Source: Sarcocystis neurona
Taxonomy: Eukaryota > Apicomplexa > Conoidasida > Eucoccidiorida > Sarcocystidae
DNA: 64,000 bases
Assembly: GCA_000727475.1 (NCBI GenBank)
Contig: KL647301.1
Span: 2,296,828 to 2,360,827 of the forward strand
Direction: 5' to 3'
Both the position numbers and the translations under genes were made by a program. The notes under the pieces are model-generated. The model was given only the letters and a program-made list of their open reading frames with translations, searched no databases and was not told the DNA's origin. Below are positions 22,807 to 35,322 of this stretch, piece after piece. How positions within the stretch are numbered: position 1 is the first letter of the stretch; the number at the start of each line of letters is the position of its first letter.

Positions 22807-25800
22807 CAGTCTCTAGCAGAAGAAGCGGCTGCAGCAGCAGCAGCAGGGCACGGCGAACGGAAGAGAAGAAGAGACCACGAGCTGCAGCAGTACGCAGTGA
22901 CTTGGCACCTAATGATGTACAACAGACGCTGCTACCAGCTGTTATTTTGGGCGGGAGCAGCAGCGCCGACGCAGCACTGGCTCGTGCTCTTGCTGCTGCA
23001 CATAAAAAGTCAGCAGTGCAGGTGGAGTGCAACTGCTGCAGCAGGAGAAATTGAGGACGACTGGGGTACGTGCTGCTGGATTGCGCAGCACCGTTGATAC
23101 AACTTTGCGAAGACAACGAAGGCGGTGTTTCGTTGCCGCGCTAGAAGGCAACAAACGGGCTTGACTGCTTCTTCCGACCCCGCGCCCCGCTCGGAGTATG
23201 AAGTATAGCCCTCTGCAGACAGTGAATTTCTTGCTGAGTCACCTGTATCTTCTGTATATACATGTATGCGTATATTCATTTGTCGAGCGCGTGCACGTGC
23301 GTGTGTAAACAGGCGAGCGAGACGCCACGGTGGGGTGTTTCATCCAGGAACGCTTGTTGACCGAAAAAACGGGAGTCATCGGCACAAAAATTTAATGAAG
23401 TCTAGACAAGATTCTCGTGCAATGCGTGCACGTGTGCTTTACATATATATATCTCTGGGCTGTGCTTTGACGTATAATAACAGAAGCTACCCAAAACCGT
23501 AACATTGTAAAAGTGGTTGCTGCAAAAGGGAGCGGGTACGGAAGGAGGTCCGGCGGTGAGTCATATAATTGTATAAATATAGAGGTATGTGTGTGTATCT
23601 CTGTATCCTTCTACGGCCCAGTACGTGTTGTATGTTGTACGGTTGACGGCGCGCTTGTGCAAAAGGGATATCAACTCGGAATTTCTCCTACGTTCAGATC
23701 TATTTGTCTATCTCACAACGGCCAGCCTATCCTAGCTTGCTCCTTCTGGTAGCCGGGCGTTCCGTACCGCCGCCGCAAGGCATTAAATTTCCTCGTAAGA
23801 AGGGTTGCGTATGTGTGCTTCCCTGTTCAGCACATGCCATAATGTGTCTTGCAAAGGCATCCATCTGCTTAAAGCGTTTTCAGTAAACAAACTTGTGAAC
23901 CGTCTCCGTTTCTGCTTTCGGTGCTCGTCGTGTTTGTCTGCGCTCATTTACGTCCTGCAGTCAGGACAGACATACAACCGCCGGCCTACAGAGGAAACTT
24001 TTCGCTTGTGCGTGTGTGTGTAAACTTCTGTACATCGATACGGTGTGCCAGTAGGTAAAGACGCCTTTGCCAGCGCCGTGGACGCGGGACGCTTGCCAAT
24101 ATCCACGCGTACGGGTACATGTATTAAGAGTGAATGTACATACGTGTGTGTATATATATAATTTATACGTATATTGTACGTGTACACATGTAAAAGGTAT
24201 CTACCCATCTTGCTGTACAAATTTGTTCGTACTTTTAGCGATGGAGCAAGCGTGCAACGCTGGCTCTTGCACGCAGGTCAGCGTACGAGTCACATTCAGT
24301 GGTTCAAGTGTGCTCGTTGGCTTCGCTCCGGCTCTCTGCCCATGCCAGTATTAGACGTATCTGTGTACATGCATCTGGAAAGCAGCATCGGCGACACTTA
24401 CTATTCTACCACATAAAGGAAACGCTACAAATGCATGTAGATGCGTGGCGCTGCAGCAGCGGAAGACGGCGTGGCGACCATTCCTCCGGCACCCCCAGCT
24501 TCCTGCATATATCGTAATCACACGTCTGCTTTTACGCAGGTATGCGTGTATATCTGGTTGCACCGCGCTCCCTCAGGCGGATGTGTCTGGAGGGTACATA
24601 TGCATTCACACTTTGACGTGTTAAGTATGCAGCCATTCACCCACTGAAAAATATCACGCAGCAAGGGCTGACTGCAGACATTCACGGAGACACACATGTC
24701 TACGTAGTACTAGTACACAGCTAAAGCTAATTCGGCGCATGGCTTCGTGTTTGCATTTCCTCCTGCTTTTTCGCATAGAGGTACATATCTATATATATAT
24801 AGTTAGATAGATAGATATAGATAGATACATATATATACACGTATATGTAAGATGCATATCTCCATTGATACGTGTGTGTACCTCCCAACTAGTTACCAAC
24901 AGCATCCACCAAAATTGTCTGCGCGGGAAGGACAAAGCAAGCTGCGTGGGACAAAGCCGCATCTGGCAGCTTCTTCCACCGGATCGCTGTGCGAAAGGAG
25001 CATTTTCTGACATCAGCGATGAGAGCCGAGTGCCGCTGCTCTGCGTTGCTTCTTCGTAAAACGACGAGACAGCAGACAAAACGCCGTTTAAAAGGCTTCT
25101 TGTTGTGAGGAACAAAAGCCACCAGTCAGGTGCTCGCAAGAAACGAGTGGCAATTTTGCGTTGCCCCGTTCACGGCTTCCCAAGTCCCCTCAGCAAGACA
25201 GCACCACCGGCTCCACAGTTCATTTGCGACTAAGTAGCACGCCTTCCAGCGGTACGGGAGGAGACTGAAACCCCTTCGGGGCAAGCTTGCCTATCCGCCT
25301 GTAGCCACACGTGTGTCCCTCTACCTCCATATATACATGCACATATTCATACACGCGTATACACGGATTCGTGCAGTTTGACAACAGGGGAGAAACTGGA
25401 TGCACCACACAAACTTATTACGCACCACACGCACAGTACCAGGTTGTTAATCTTTCCTTACTGCACGTTGTATGTCTCATTCAGCGCCGCCAACACACCA
25501 GGGGAACCCATATCTACCACCCTGCATGCAACTCTTCTTCGTCTACGGCTGTGTTTCTTGTTTCTTCTGCTTAGCACCAGATGAACCAAGCATCGTGACA
25601 GTGAACGGAGATCGTCTGGTCTTCTTCCCGCGTACGGAAGCATATCGTGTGATGCGACAACTGTCTGCTACCGACAGACACTTCTGCGCAGCGTCCTGCT
25701 ACTGCGATTTATTCGTCTGGGGCAGGTTTCTGCGTTGTTACTGAAAACATGAGAAAATTTCACAAAGACGGTATTTACTTGAAATAGTGGCGTAGAAAAT

Positions 25801-26386
25801 ACCGAACGCCAGGCTGTGTGACAGGTCTGCTGGGGTTGCACCGGCAACTACCGCGCAACACCGCTGGTTACCCAGTAGCAGCAGTGTCGACTGCGGAGCC
25901 GGCAGTAACTCCAGCTGAAGCACCGTCGACACGTGATGCAGCCAGAGCAGCAACCGCAGCTGTTAAAAGTACCACCACATCTGCTTCTGCTGCAGCACCA
26001 GCAGGAGCATGTGATAAAGCAGCCGCGCAGAACGCTGGCGCGACAACGCCGCTGAAGCATTCAAACCGCCGCCGAGCCCACGTCGCCTACGGAGTCCTAC
26101 AGCAGGTGGTGTTGGTGGACGTGGTAGGGCGGATTTCTTCCATTTGGTCGACGAACTTCACATGAAGTTGGTCAACTGTTCCATACCCGTCTTCTTCCGT
26201 GCACACACAAAGCTCCTCACTTCTGTTTCGTTTGTTCCTCTTCTTCCCTCCGCGCATCTGTATCACAGCAACTCGCCCCTTTCCTCCACGCTCGCACATA
26301 GGTGCTTCTCGTATGCGTTTACAGATCAAGCTACAGCAACAATAAACTCTCATGTGCTACAGCAACAATAAACCCTCTTTCTCGCG
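22807..26386. other. Convergent intergenic region between CTNNBL1 and the CELF-type gene
   Basis: I see no supportable gene. The first 300 bases, downstream of the CTNNBL1 stop, are CAG-rich and probably 3' untranslated. The rest holds scattered microsatellites, including TA and (GATA)n-like repeats near 24790-24850. An Ala/Thr-coding GCA-rich segment (about 25860-26060) has only a non-ATG start and lies in the 3' flank of the CELF-type gene. Confidence 0.6.
24788..24850. repeat. TA and GATA-type microsatellite
   Basis: A TATATATATATA run is followed by TAGATAGATAGATATAGATAGATA and then TATATACACG. It is a simple repeat in intergenic DNA. Confidence 0.85.
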
Positions 26387-29300
26387 TCAGGCTGCCGCGC
26401 TCCATGTGAAGCCCACAGGAGGCGCGGGCGGCGGATGTAATGCCTGCTGGTGTTGCTGCTGGTGTTGCTGTTGTTGCTGGTGCTGCTGCTGCAGATCTGG
26501 TGGAAGCAGGTGTTCTTCTCCCTTCTTTAGCTGGACCTTCAACATCTTCCCGCACGCGGCAAATCCGTTGAGCATGCGAATCGACGCAATGGCGCTGGCA
26601 GGGTTGTCGTAACTCACAAAGCCGAAACCTGCGCGCGCACGCACCACAAACGCACAAATTACGCCGAATCACAAGTGCACGCACTTCACATTCTCCTAGC
26701 TAATACGCGTGCACGGAATACATTTCGCCTCCTCCTTCTCCACATGGAAGTTGATGCAGCGTGTCCCTACTACTAACACTACTGGTGGTCTCCCACTGTT
26801 GATGTTCGCCGCAGAGTAGCAGCAGCTGCACGCGCCTCTGCCTCCACACCTCGCTATCACCCGTGCAAAATCACCTCCGCAACAGCAGCAGCGGCATTTT
26901 TAACGTCAAGAAGTCAGCTGCAGCTTTTTTCTTCCCTCCACCCACCCAGCAGCGCGGCGTGTAGTGCACACGCTAGTCGGTAAACCAGCCGCCACCAAAC
27001 GGCAGCCTGTGCTTCTCCTCCTTACGTCGGCGGCCAGCACCGATAACGTCCTGATCCCCTCTATCTGCCTAGCTGTTCCTGTCGTTGTTGGTGCTGGTGC
27101 TCCTGTTGCCCACGAGAGAGCAGTGCCGCAACTGCTGCTCTGACGCCGTGGCCGCCGCCTCCCGAGGAAGTAACGCAGACCTCACCCAGAGCTTGCGTCC
27201 TCTACAAAGCCACACGCTGACGTGTCTACAGCAGCGAAAGACCGACGCCGGCAGCCCCACCGTTCTCTTTTCGGCGCTGCAACGACGCCGCGGTTCGTGC
27301 AGATGCAACAGAACTTACCTCCTCGCTTTCCGGTCTGTGCGTTGATCTGTATTTTGCAAGAAACGACGTTCCCGAAGGGGGCGAAGTGCCTAAGAAACGT
27401 TTGCTCCGACCACTCAGGAGGAAGATGGAAAACGAACAAATTACTGCCTTGCGGACCAACGACTGCGCCACCTTTCCCAGCCACGACACCGCGGGTGACA
27501 CCAGGGATCAAAGGAGCTGCAAACACGACGCGAACAATCCAAAGGCGAGAAAAAGCGACATGCCTTTCCTGCGTCGTTTCGCACAGCGGAGCAAACTCCC
27601 AGCTGTCCTCACGCAAAGGCAACTGTAATTCTCGTACACTACCTGAATATCTCCACAATGTTTCAGAAAAGATAAAACCTCAAAAAATGCAAGCGCAGGA
27701 CGTGTACAGACCTCCCCTCACACATCGGCAGTCCTGCTTCAGTTACGTGTGGCTCTTCCAGGTGACCAACCATATGCCTTGTAGTATCCCCCCAGGTGAC
27801 ACTGCATATCGACAGTGTCGACTCATCGCCGCTGATAGCGGAATGCTGCCGACTAGCTCGGCTAACGCAGCTGGCGCCCTTTCACAGCGCTGCACCAGGG
27901 AGACGGTGTGCGTCTGTCTTCGGCTCCTACGAGAAGTGTTATGGCGCTGCCGCACAGCGTGCCTGTTAAGATAGTGTCTGTCATCTATCCTCACAACCGC
28001 CGTTCTTAGTATGCTGCCGCTCTGGCGGCGGCGCGTCAGTGCAGTTGCCTCGGCAGCCCCGGTGGAGTGGCTCATCTCCTCTATCCTGTGTACACACTGC
28101 TGTTCGCGTGGATCCTGTAAATGTTCTGCTGCAGCGCAGGCAGCCCGGTACGGCTCCTCATCCTGCTTATGCGTGAAGAAGTGTGTTTATCTCCCTCGAA
28201 ACCTTCATACGAACTCACCGGGAGGCCCGAGTTCTGCTGTCATCGGGTTTCCATACTGTTCGACATAATCGCGAGGAGGAAGAGGTCGTTCCCACTGAAC
28301 ATGTTTTGATACGGCGTTGTAATAGTACGGCTGTTGTGTGTCGGGCGTCCAGTACACTTCCCACAGAGAAGGAAGGCTGGGACCATCAGGTCGACTCTGC
28401 TGCTGCTGCGAACGGCCACTGCTTCCTCCGGTGTTGACTGCTGCCGCCGCTGAAAGAGGAGGGAATGCAGCTGCATGCAGTCCCCCGTAAACACGTCTGC
28501 CTCGTTGTGCTGCTGCTGTCGCTGCAGCGCCGCTTCCATTCACAGCAGGCTGCTGCTGCTGCTCCTGTGCGGAGGAAGGCGTCAGCGCAGCGGCTCTGGC
28601 GGACGCGGTTGCCGTTCGTGCTCCCGGAGAGGGTGCTGCAGCTGTTGTTCCTCCTCCCTGCCCCGTTGCTGGGGTGAGCGCTGCATCCTGGTTCTTCTGC
28701 GGAGTGCCTCCGGCACCGGCAGCAGCCACTCCAAACTTTTCGTTGTTCGAAAGTTGCGGAAGGCCGAAGTTGCCGCTGCCCCCAGGCGGGGGAGGAAAGC
28801 TCGTGGGTGCAGGCGGCGGAGGAGCTTCCTCCGCTGCCAAATGCACCTGGTGCTTTTGCTGGTCCGTCAGCGACTGGCCTGCTATCTTCCTGTTCTGTCC
28901 TCGGAACGATGAGTTGTTCGAGAAAGAGTGTGAGGGAGGTGGCACGCCTGTGCCACGCAGGGAAGCGCCTGCCTGTCGGGTGAGTTCTGCCGAAGTCCCA
29001 GAAACTGCTGTATTGCCGCCAGCGTGCAAATCGGAGTCGTCTGCCTTGTCCATAGTGCTGCTGTTGGTAATGCGAGGATGGCTGCTGCAGCGGATGCTGC
29101 TGCTGTTACTTGTGTCCGCAGCCGACGCTCCAGCGGAGGATGGTGCCAAAGAAGAGGCCCTGCCTGCAGCAGACGGCTTGTGCGAAGGGCTGAAGAAAGC
29201 AAGCGCGAGGAGTTTTTCCCGAGAGTGTGGCTCTTCTTCCGAGAAAACGGTTCTGCTGTCGCTAGCACTGCTGGTGCTGAGGCTCGCGGTGCTCGTGCTG

Positions 29301-29836
29301 TTTTTGCTGGCGTTCGCAAGCCGCGCTTCTACAGGAGGAGCAGTACCCGGGGCAGCAAGCGAGGACCCAGCGAGGGGGAAAACTGCATCAGGCGGTTTCC
29401 CATCCACAGCTTTTATAAGCGCCTGTGCCTCCTCCGCAGTGGCATAACTGACAAACGCCCACCCACGCGCTTTCTTATTATGTTGCGGCTGGTCTGCGGG
29501 GAGGGTGGCCGCCCCCGCTTGCTCCGGTCTGAAGAAAAAAGATTGAATCGTGCCGAAACACGCAAGGCGCTCGCGAAGCTCAGCTTCTGTCAAAGTGCTC
29601 GGAAGGCTACCGAGCCAAACTTTGTGTGGTGTCGCCGCAGCTCCTGAGCTGCCTGCTCCCCCCACAGATGATAAAGGATAGCCATCTGGTTTCTTCTCTG
29701 CAAGAGCTGCGAACCGACTCCGCGACGCGGAGGACGAAGAAGTAAAAGAAAGACCACCGCTATTAGGTGCGGGAAGAGACGGCAACGGGTCATCCCGCCG
29801 CGCAGAGAGGCGACGCGGAGCTTTTGGAGCGTTCAT
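26387..29836 (-). CDS. CELF/Bruno-like RNA-binding protein with RRM, WW and RRM domains, three exons
   Basis: Reading the minus strand, exons are 29836-28219, 27516-27319 and 26628-26387 (TGA). Both introns are GT..AG and in phase, giving 685 residues. An RRM at about residues 72-165 has RNP2 (VWLGSL) and RNP1 (RGWAFVSY). A long Ser/Ala/Pro/Gly linker follows, then a WW domain at about 491-520 (LWEVYW..PYYYN..QWERP), then a C-terminal RRM at about 565-645 with LFVFHL and [13 protein letters not shown], which matches the third RRM of CELF/CUGBP proteins. The tail is Gln/His/Pro-rich. CELF proteins bind GU-rich RNA and control splicing, stability and translation; that role is inferred. I chose the ATG at 29836 because the open frame farther upstream begins only with GTG (29962). 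The usual CELF first RRM is missing, so an unseen 5' exon is possible. The second intron splits the last RRM just before RNP1. Confidence 0.85.
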
Positions 29837-32800
29837 GTTTGTGGCTGTGGTTTGAGGAAAGTCGCTCGAAACTGTGAGTGTCTGTCCTGATGGCTGCTTA
29901 GACCCTGTCTGTTTCTCTAAGGTTATCTTCTCTTTCAGTAAAGCAGGCGGGGGCCCACCCACAGCAGTTATATTTGTCGTTTAAGATGCACTCGCCGTTC
30001 GTAACGTGACAGGGTATAGAAGGTGGTGGCCGCGAAGTAGTTACTGCGTGCCCGGTCGACCAGTTGAACCCGGCGTTTGTGAAATACAGAAGTACTTGGT
30101 GGCCGCGAAGGGAAACGTTAGTGAAGCCGTGGGAATATTCTGCAACGCAGTAGGAGATGAGGAGAGCATTTTTACACGATGGAGACAAGACGACATGCAA
30201 ACGCTTGAAAAAGCATCCCCTTGTGAGAAAAACGGAGGAATTAGTTACGGTGGAGAACTGAATACAGATGTACGCGGCCCCCAGCGGGTCGAGAAGTGAC
30301 ATTACACGTTCAGTCTCTTGAAGCAGTTAGTCACATCGCGACAGCCGCGTAACACGACGAGAGTTCTATTGTCTGTGCGGCAAAATAGCGGAGGTGGAAC
30401 GCGGAAACGAGTGGGGAGTGGGATTATCGCGAAACGTGCCGAACGCCCGGTGCGCCGATGGCAAGACGGTACTTAGACGAGATGTCTACCAGAAAAGTGT
30501 GCTAGCGCCGGACAAGGCGGCAGCATATCAGAGTCGCTTGGTAATCTTTACCGAGGGACGTCCGTGCAAAAATTTGTTTAAAAAGTAACATACACCGCAC
30601 CTCTTCTTGTGAACCAGCATGCCGACATGGGGGACGATGATGCAGAACAGCCTTCAGCACACGGCAACGGAATATAGGCGCGTGCGAAGAACGAAACACG
30701 GGGGGGGGCGGAAAAACAAGGAGACTGAGACTTACCACATGCGGGGGTTATCTTGAAGGCAAGTCAAGAATGTACCGCAAACGAACCGACAGTGGGAAGC
30801 TGAAAATAAATTCCCCTGGAGGCGCTGGACGTATCCTTGCATGTCTGTAAAAACCAGTCCACCAGCAGCATGCAGAAGATTCGATCCACAAGCCCCGGTG
30901 GATTTCTAATGAACGCACAAACTTGTTTTGTCAATATCAAGGGAAAACATGAGGAGGACCTACCAGAGCCGGGCACCGGTGGACTCGGTATTCCGTACCG
31001 CGCACTGCAAAATGTGCGGGGACCACCTGAGCGGACCGCAGTGTAGGGGCCCTTCCGCTCCGACGGGCCACGAAGAACACATAAATTACCATCGAAGAAT
31101 TCAGGTATCACGCCTAACGCCTCCAGAAGGCTTCAAACCCGTAGCGGTATTGCCACCGCTGCTCTTCCTCCTCGTTGCGTGAGGTGACGCTCCACGTGCC
31201 GCCACCACCCCATGTAGCGGCACGATCTAGACCGCGGCTGCCAGAACCTATGAACTGAGTGGCTGAGGAGACAGGCCTGGCCCAAAAGGGATGCAAAGAT
31301 CACCACGATAAAAGAACGGATACAGCGTAATGTGGAAGCGCCGCTGCTGCCGTGAAATGTGGTTCGCCGTCCTACCGATTACCACAAGGTGAACGAACTA
31401 CCTTACGAGGGGCTGCCTCTTATGCTTTCCACCCCTCTCTAGTAAACGTGAACGTACTTTAAATGTTTGCCCTCTTTACAGGTGATGAGACTCCAACTCT
31501 CTTACAAAATGGGTCTTCTTGCACAGGGGAACCGTGTGCCCCCACCACGTCAGAACGCAAAAGATACAAGCAGATACAGATACACATACATATATGTGTA
31601 CACAATATGGGTGGTACGCGCCTATTGGTGGTCACGTGCTAGCTCGGATGGGTGCCTAGTAGCGCGGATTTTGGTATGTAGTGTAGTACTCTGCGAGACG
31701 CGCAGAGGCGTGCAGTGAGCAATATGTGGCTGTACAACAGGATTCTACACTGAATAGGAGAATGCACGAATGGCGGACAGCCGGAGGCGTATTAGCGGTG
31801 CGGTCAGTATAATCACATCTCGCTCTACTGCAGTGTCGCCGTAAGGATTTCCAGAATAAGAATAAAATGTGTGAGGCTAAACACAGTGCTAGAATGAGAA
31901 GCGCGTAGCGCACCGGAGACGTCGTACAACTCTCACTAGAGTGTTTCACGGTAGTTTGCGACGCACTTTTTGATGCTCAAGCGCCACATCGGTATCTTCA
32001 AAGTGTCAAGTTGCGTGAGCAGTAATAAGCCGCACGAGGGAATGCGCCGTCTATGTCGGAACTGTCAAGGTATCCAGAAGACTGTGTACTCAGCACTCAA
32101 GGCTTTGGAAGAGTCTGCTACATGCGTACGCGACGCGCACGATTCATGAGCTCTTCGAGTATACACTGTAGCCGCCGCCGGGAGACCTTAGGCCTCTGCG
32201 TGCGCACTCTGGATGCCAGCTGAGGCATTCTGTATTCCTTGTTACCGTTACAACAGGCCGCTGCCCCAGCCCCCGAATGCAAGCAGAAAATACAGGACAT
32301 ATGAAGCCTGACCAACTTCATTCCTGTACGTACGTATCTACACCTCGTGTGTATACCACTGTAACTGTAACACAAGATCGTTGCGCTTGAGCTTAGCGTG
32401 TACCTCTGCTGTAAGGCGGATAAGGTTCACAACCTCGATACTATGGCCTTGCGACCGTACGTTTCTCGCACGAGTGTGTGTGAGTGGGTGTGCGTGTACG
32501 TCACGCGGCGCCGTGCCTCAATCGAGATATAACGTGATGCAGGGCAGCACCGAGGATAATTGCACACTTGTTCCTGAGGTCCTGTAACTAATGTGCGTTC
32601 ACGAACCATGATCGACGCAAGGCAACTGGTGATGCTCACCTAGGAACCAACAATTTACAAGCACCTGTGCGAAAATGCAGTCTTTGCAAACCCCACGGGC
32701 CACTGCTACATCGAATGCAGCATGGACAGAAAGTGCAACGAGTGTCTGTCCTAAGAGTGACCCAATCGTGTCGAGATCACTACCCCACTGGTGCACAAGG

Positions 32801-35322
32801 ATGAGGTGAAAGGCGTCGCGACGGTGAGGCGTCGCGCAGATATGTTAGTACCGCGATATTCGGTAGAGCAACAATCCCGTTCATAGTCGCCAAGTACGAC
32901 CCAAAGCTGAATCAAGGCCAGCCCGCTCCGCACAGATAGCTGGGTTTAGCGTAAGATAGAGATTCCATACAGTTTGCACTGCAGCCTGTGTTCTGGAGGC
33001 TCGTGGAACAATGCGAAGCCACACACCCTTTCGTGGTTTTTTTGTTGCGAAGTGTGATCGATGTAGCACTTACTCCACCTAGGGGTGCACTAGTGCGGCT
33101 AGCGTGTGCCGCACTCCAGCCGAAACACGCGTGTGAGTGTCGCCGTCCACTCCGGCATGCCTCTCGAGTGAATGCTCATTTATACCGCATCACACCACCT
33201 TACACTCATTGTTGATTTATAGGTCGTCTGTAGGTGATCTAGGACGCGGCTTATTTCCTCTGACTGTGTGCACACCGCGAGCTTTGGACATTTACCTTTG
33301 CGCCGCATGATGGGTTGTCTCAAAGTTACTTCGTATATACTAATGCACTATTGCTGCAAGAGTTTGTTTGAATGCACTTACTGCTGTCTTGCCGCTTCTT
33401 CTCATGTTACCACTGTCCTCTTCCGCCTTGTCCATTCCTCCCGCTGTGCTGCTGACAGTTCAACGTCTCCGCTCTTGTGTGGGCAGGTAACTCGTGGTCC
33501 TCTTGCAGATGTTGTATTGAAATGTATAGTCCCATAAATTTGTCGTGAGTGCACAGGGAACTATATGGATTCGTACTGGTGTTCTTGCCATCGTGTTCCT
33601 TCCACCTCCCGTCTTGCCCCATACGTTGAGCCTAAAATGCGGCCGTTTCTGACGTACGAAGTGGGAAGAGAAATGCTGCCCCGAATGGCAGCCTGGACAC
33701 AACTGCGTTCTCGTGCGCTACCCGTGTGGAGGCTCGCTCGTACTGCGTAGGTAGGCCGTTGCTCGTACTGGCCCGTATACTTCAAGACCGCTTTTACCCG
33801 GTGAGCATAGCAATCCACAAATTCTGGCGTGCACCTGTAGATTACACAGGTGTTGAACTAAGGTCGGCGTGCCTCCTCCTAAATTACGCGCACTAGAGTA
33901 CGGCTCGTACGAATAGAACACTACCGTCTGGCAGTGCTTCGAACATCGGTGAACACTGTGAAACTTGACCCTCCACAGTCTATCGCTGCCTTGTTGCTTA
34001 CAGCAACACAACCTCCAGACTTCGCAACTACAAATCGACGGCGATGCTTTTTTGAGGAGGCCGTGTGTCACGTGAGACCTTCACCGTACACAGGGCCCTC
34101 ATGAGGTCTGGTTTTGCCGACCAGCACGCAAAACCTATACGAGTTACGCTCTATTCCTTCGGAATGAACCGCCGGTGGAAGCTTTGATGCCCCGTGGCCA
34201 ACGGCATACGCAACAGCATCACGCAAACACACGTACCTGTACTAGGACGCGTCTTTCCTACAACCATGAAGAACGTGCAAAAGGCATCTTAACAGTGCAG
34301 TTATTCTGCAACAACAGTATGCAGCCGAAACAGATGCTCACATGTCTATGTCTCTTTGCCCAACAGTTTACAAGCACATGCAAATACAGCAGCTGTTTCT
34401 GCCGAAACAGATGCTTACACGTCTATGTGTTTCTGCACAACAGTTTATATGCACACACCTATATAAACCCTATACTACTTGAACAATACGTGCAGATCCA
34501 CAAACGGTGCCTTCGGCGTCAAAGGTCACAAGCTTCTACAATTGTCTGCCGTAAGGAGTAAACCACGTATCCGGCAATACCCTCTGCTTGATTTCTCTTC
34601 GGGTCTGACTTCCGGCGCGCGTTCCTTTCTTCCCTTTGATGCTCGAGTGGTGCGCGCACGGTTGTCCCAGTTCAGTATGTTACGTCGGACATACGACGCT
34701 GCTAGACGGTGCTTTGCTTACTCAGAAAGCTAACCAAGTTCTGGCAACCTTATGAGTGTCGCACTCGAAAGCCACCCTAGCAATACGGCGTGCAGGTTGC
34801 TGCAACCGAATTAAAACTGCGTCTGCTCCGCAGCATTTATTGCTTCCGGTTCAGCTAACAGCAGGGTTTTAGATTTATTCGTGCGAAGGCGCCATATTAT
34901 ACGCCTTTTCAGCTTCTTGACTCCCGCGCTCCAATAAAACCAACAGGATGTTCCCGACCACCCCTTTCCGGCTGTCATTCTGACGAGTATTGTATCTGGT
35001 GAGACAGTACTTTATTATCGGCCTTGTTTACACGACGACACGGGGTTCTACTTCATAATAAGTGATTGAACTTTCTTTCCAAAGAAAGCTACGTTTGTGT
35101 TGTGGCGTAACGTGATTTTTCCTCACAAGGACGCCTTGTACTCGCCAGATATTTCACATTTTTAACGGTGAACTGGGGACTCAATTTTCCACTTTCAACC
35201 ATAGTATACTTCTGCCTGAAAAACAATTCACTTGACCGATGGGTTTTACAGGCGAAATGACAGCAGACATCTTTTCTCTGCAGTAGATCTTCTCGGCCTT
35301 CGAAGACGTACGCTTCTTCGCG
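29837..35322. other. Repeat-poor spacer between the CELF-type gene and the transporter gene
   Basis: 5.5 kb with few microsatellites and no convincing gene; open frames are short (under about 120 codons). It probably includes the promoter of the CELF-type gene near 29840-30300 and the transporter's 3' flank near 35000-35320. A 77-bp duplication lies at 34324-34475. Weak retroelement-like fragments on the minus strand (32600-32935) are described as a finding. Confidence 0.55.
34324..34475. repeat. 77-bp imperfect tandem duplication
   Basis: Units starting GCCGAAACAGATGCT at 34324 and 34401 share the order CTCACATGTCTATG / TTACACGTCTATG, then CAACAGTTTA. Several substitutions separate the copies, so the duplication is not recent. 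Confidence 0.8.

Noticed and set aside
25818..26165. Ala/Thr-rich plus-strand frame of 115 codons
   Set aside because: Begins only at a non-ATG codon and lies in GCA-rich 3' flank of the CELF-type gene; no domain.
29837..29962. Upstream extension of the CELF-type frame to 29962
   Set aside because: The first codon there is GTG; a nuclear eukaryotic gene should start at ATG, so 29836 was used.
30764..31111. 115-codon minus-strand frame with hydrophobic patch
   Set aside because: No ATG-proximal signal, no recognisable family, overlapping frames on the other strand; not supportable as a gene.
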